Below, in pieces: positions 62,142 to 64,000 of a stretch of 64,000 nucleotides of DNA. Position numbers and translations under genes: made by a program. Origin of the DNA: Actinopolyspora halophila DSM 43834. GTDB taxonomy: Bacteria; Actinomycetota; Actinomycetes; Mycobacteriales; Pseudonocardiaceae. The notes under the pieces were generated by a model, which ran no database searches, had not been told where the DNA came from, and worked only from the letters and a program-made list of their open reading frames with translations. The DNA lies in assembly GCF_000371785.1 (NCBI RefSeq), contig NZ_AQUI01000002.1, positions 838,590 through 902,589 of the forward strand, read 5' to 3'. The number at the start of each line of letters is the position of its first letter. Position 1 is the first letter of the stretch.

Positions 62142-62586
62142 GCACGCGCAGGGGGTGTCGCATGGGGGTCGCGCGCTGAGAAACCTGGCCAGTGAGGAGC
62201 GGTGGCCGCGGCGCTGAGCGGGGCAATCGTGGGAAAAGTGGAAAATCCGCCCCACGTCTGCCCCCGCCGACGACAACGGCGATCCCGGATCGGGTTCGGC
62301 TCGGTTTCCCGCCGCGGCTCGACCGGGTGATTGTCTGTGTGCCCTCGGCAGGATTCGAACCTGCGACACCCGCTTTAGGAAGTTATTTCAGGTGAGGTCC
62401 TGACCTGCGGACGCGCTTGCATCGCCCATGACCTGGTCGTGCGCTTGTGGGGGGTTGTCATCATCGATGATCGCTGGTCGGAGTCGTGTGCCCCAGATGT
62501 GCCCCCGGGGCACGCCGTATGTACAAGATGGCCTCGCCCGACCGTCTGCAATGGGGCTGACTAGGATTCAGCTACCATACGCATCT
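62142..62586. other. Junction region to a probable genomic island
   Basis: No gene recognised. It contains the tRNA 3' fragment (62340-62381) and marks the change from high-GC chromosome to the lower-GC DNA on the right. Confidence 0.5.
62340..62381 (-). other. 3' half of a tRNA-Arg(CCU)-like gene; probable attachment site
   Basis: Read on the minus strand it gives the anticodon loop (TTCCTAA), the 3' anticodon stem, variable loop, T arm (GCAGG-TTCGAAT-CCTGC) and acceptor 3' strand GAGGGCA. The 5' half (D arm, first acceptor strand) is missing: the sequence to the right cannot pair with AGCGG of the anticodon stem. Tyrosine integrases use exactly this part of tRNA genes as att core, so this is likely the attL or attR of an integrated element. 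Confidence 0.75.
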
Positions 62587-62904
62587 ATGACGGCGAAGCT
62601 CGACCCTGACCTTGCGCAGCTGCTCGCCGATGCTTCGGCCGACGATCGCACGACTGTCGCTTCCTGGCTTAGGGATCGCGCGCATGGCCGTGCTGCCACG
62701 GACGAGGCGCCGTCGAGCTCAGTGGGTACGTCCAGCCTTCGGGCGACGATGTCGCGTGACGAGGGGAAACAACTACTCAAGTTCAGGCTGCCTATGAACG
62801 AGTACGTCCAGTTCCAAACGTGGTGTCAGCGGAACGGCTTCACCATGGCGCAAGCCTTGCGGGAACTCGTCATGACCGTGACCGACCGGACTAGGAACAA
62901 GTGA
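62587..62904 (+). CDS. Small hypothetical protein, possible ribbon-helix-helix type
   Basis: A 105-residue protein. The C-terminal 45 residues (LKFRLPMNEYVQFQTWCQRNGFTMAQALRELVMT) are shaped like a ribbon-helix-helix or plasmid-partition DNA-binding unit. Codon usage is less GC-biased than left of the att site. ATG 62587 is chosen; the longer frame has no support. It is the first gene of the putative island. Confidence 0.6.
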   Translation: MTAKLDPDLAQLLADASADDRTTVASWLRDRAHGRAATDEAPSSSVGTSSLRATMSRDEGKQLLKFRLPMNEYVQFQTWCQRNGFTMAQALRELVMTVTDRTRNK

Positions 62905-63110
62905 ACCGTATTCGCCTGCTAACGCTACGGGTTCTGCAGACACGCCGGGGACGCTTCACAGGCTGCTAGCATTACAGTGAACCCTGTGCTTCTCCACTTG
63001 CCTGATGATCCACGCCAGAGGGCTGACCCAATCAGCCGCCGGTATGATACTTGTCACTATCCTGGCCGCGGTTTCAGAGTGCTGTCAGTGCGTCCTCACG
63101 GAGTCCGATC

Positions 63111-64000
63111 ATGACGAGGGATGTAGCCACGGAGCCGGAGATGATCGAGACAGAACGGCATTCCTCCGCACGCCGCCTAGAGGCGCGCTTCGAGCCGACC
63201 TTTGTGGCAAGGCTCGCGTTGCGCGAGAAGCAGGTGCAGCAGTCATACCGTCCGATCATCTCGATCCACAAGTGGTTCGCTCGCCGTCCGGGATCGGTTT
63301 TTCGCTCGCTGCTGTTGTCGGAGTTCGGGCAAGAATCGCTTTCGTCGGACTACTTTAAGGGTCACTCCATACGTGGAGTGGTGGCGGACCCTTTTATGGG
63401 TGGTGGCACGACCGTTTTCGAGGCCGCACGCCTGGGCCTGAGTCTCGTCGGTGGGGACGTGAATCCGATGGCTTACTGGACGGTCCGTCAAGGAGTCTCG
63501 CCACTCGATCTCGATCTTTTCCAGAGCGAGGCAAAACATGTGATAGCCAACGTCCACGAACATATCGGTAACCTTTACCAGACGCGGTGCACTAATTGCT
63601 TCGATATGGCGGAAGTCAAATACTTCCACCACGTTAAGATTTGTGATTGCCCATCATGTGGCGAGAAGGTCGATCTTTTTCCTGGCTTACGTCTTGCCGA
63701 GGCCGTCCGGCACCCGCGTGAGGTTTACCACTGTCCAGACTGTGACGTGCTGCGCGAGGTCGAACGGTCGAGCCACCCGCATTGTCCGGAGTGTGGATTC
63801 GACTTGAAAACGCGTTCTGCGAGTCGAAGCAAGGCAACTTGTCAGAATTGTGCTGAGCAGTTTAAGTTCACTCCTCTGCTGGCTAGTCCGCCTAAGCATC
63901 GACCATTCGGTATCGAGTATCACTGCAGAACTTGTTACGAAAAAGTGGGTGGTCGTCAGTTCAAGACCCCAGATACCGAGGACTTGGCGCGAATCGCGCA
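63111..64000 (+). CDS. Zn-ribbon-containing DNA adenine/cytosine methyltransferase (COG1743, DUF1156-like), truncated by window end
   Basis: An open frame of 296 codons that runs off the window. The N-terminal part has IHKWFARRPGSVFRSLLL, the DUF1156-like start, then the SAM-binding motif VADPFMGGGTTVFEAA and GGDVNPMAYW. Next come at least four CxxC pairs (CTNC, CPSC, CPDC/CPEC, CQNC, CRTC), giving tandem zinc ribbons. Relatives are large (around 900 residues) methyltransferases found beside DUF499-type ATPases and helicases in defence loci. Its neighbours are outside the window. ATG 63111 has CGGAG seven bases upstream; ATG 63141 is an alternative. Base composition is markedly less GC-rich than the chromosome to the left. 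Confidence 0.82.
   Translation, partial: MTRDVATEPEMIETERHSSARRLEARFEPTFVARLALREKQVQQSYRPIISIHKWFARRPGSVFRSLLLSEFGQESLSSDYFKGHSIRGVVADPFMGGGTTVFEAARLGLSLVGGDVNPMAYWTVRQGVSPLDLDLFQSEAKHVIANVHEHIGNLYQTRCTNCFDMAEVKYFHHVKICDCPSCGEKVDLFPGLRLAEAVRHPREVYHCPDCDVLREVERSSHPHCPECGFDLKTRSASRSKATCQNCAEQFKFTPLLASPPKHRPFGIEYHCRTCYEKVGGRQFKTPDTEDLARIA

Noticed and set aside
62340-62440. Complete tRNA gene on the minus strand
   Set aside because: Only the 3' half is present; the bases that should form the anticodon 5' stem, D arm and 5' acceptor strand do not pair.
63005-63358. 117-residue frame before the methyltransferase
   Set aside because: It overlaps the methyltransferase start in another frame, has no ribosome site and no recognisable domain.

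Overview
The window comes from a high-GC actinomycete. The signs are GC-rich third codon positions, frequent GTG/TTG starts, MGT glycosyltransferase, XRE/DUF397 and KaiC-like genes, and a type II polyketide cluster. A halophilic Actinopolyspora-like member of the Pseudonocardiales/Actinopolysporales would fit, but that is an inference from gene content only.

Layout. 1-5.3 kb is ordinary accessory DNA: a macrolide-type glycosyltransferase, an ABM-fold monooxygenase, a two-domain NAD(P)-binding protein and a secreted NlpC/P60 hydrolase. 5.3-8.3 kb holds a broken remnant of a TSUP exporter gene, an OmpR-type regulator, a convergent HTH protein and an AT-rich control region. 8.3-33.2 kb is an aromatic (type II) polyketide cluster. 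It opens with oxygenase, cyclase, KSalpha, chain-length factor, ACP, ketoreductase, aromatase/cyclase, oxygenase-reductase fusion and MFS exporter, the same order as the urdamycin/gaudimycin angucycline clusters (E-F-A-B-C-D-L-M-J). Next come an atypical carrier protein, a phosphopantetheinyl transferase, a biotin-dependent acyl-CoA carboxylase (beta, epsilon, and further on alpha) and tailoring enzymes: flavin reductase, NmrA-like reductase, didomain ABM oxygenase, hydrolase, VOC protein, P450 plus ferredoxin, methyltransferase and SnoaL-like protein. Three MFS exporters lie in the cluster.

33.3-37.2 kb is a gamma-butyrolactone signalling block: two ArpA/ScbR-type TetR receptors, an MDR-type reductase and an AfsA-type synthase. 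At least five operator-like boxes with the fixed pattern AACCG-N7-GGT lie upstream of the OmpR regulator, both receptors and the synthase, and three sit exactly between -35 and -10 elements. Together these suggest a signal-controlled circuit that switches the cluster through the OmpR regulator.

37.4-40.9 kb is a sulfur module (TSUP exporter, rhodanese, persulfide-dioxygenase/rhodanese fusion, CstR-like repressor with two operators). 41-44.1 kb is a two-component system with a PepSY protein. 44.4-48.2 kb holds a WXG100-like gene frameshifted by a 14-bp tandem duplication, a large helical protein and a lipoprotein. 48.2-50.5 kb is an XRE/DUF397 cluster with twin operators. 50.6-54.3 kb is a gluconate operon (GntR-type repressor, kinase, permease, dehydrogenase). 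54.6-62.1 kb contains a TM2 protein, an epimerase, two c-di-GMP signalling proteins, a lone receiver and a KaiC-like ATPase.

At about 62.34 kb the 3' half of a tRNA-Arg(CCU)-like gene, without its 5' half, marks a probable attachment site. Beyond it composition changes and a Zn-ribbon DNA methyltransferase (COG1743/DUF1156-like), possibly part of a phage-defence locus, runs off the window end.
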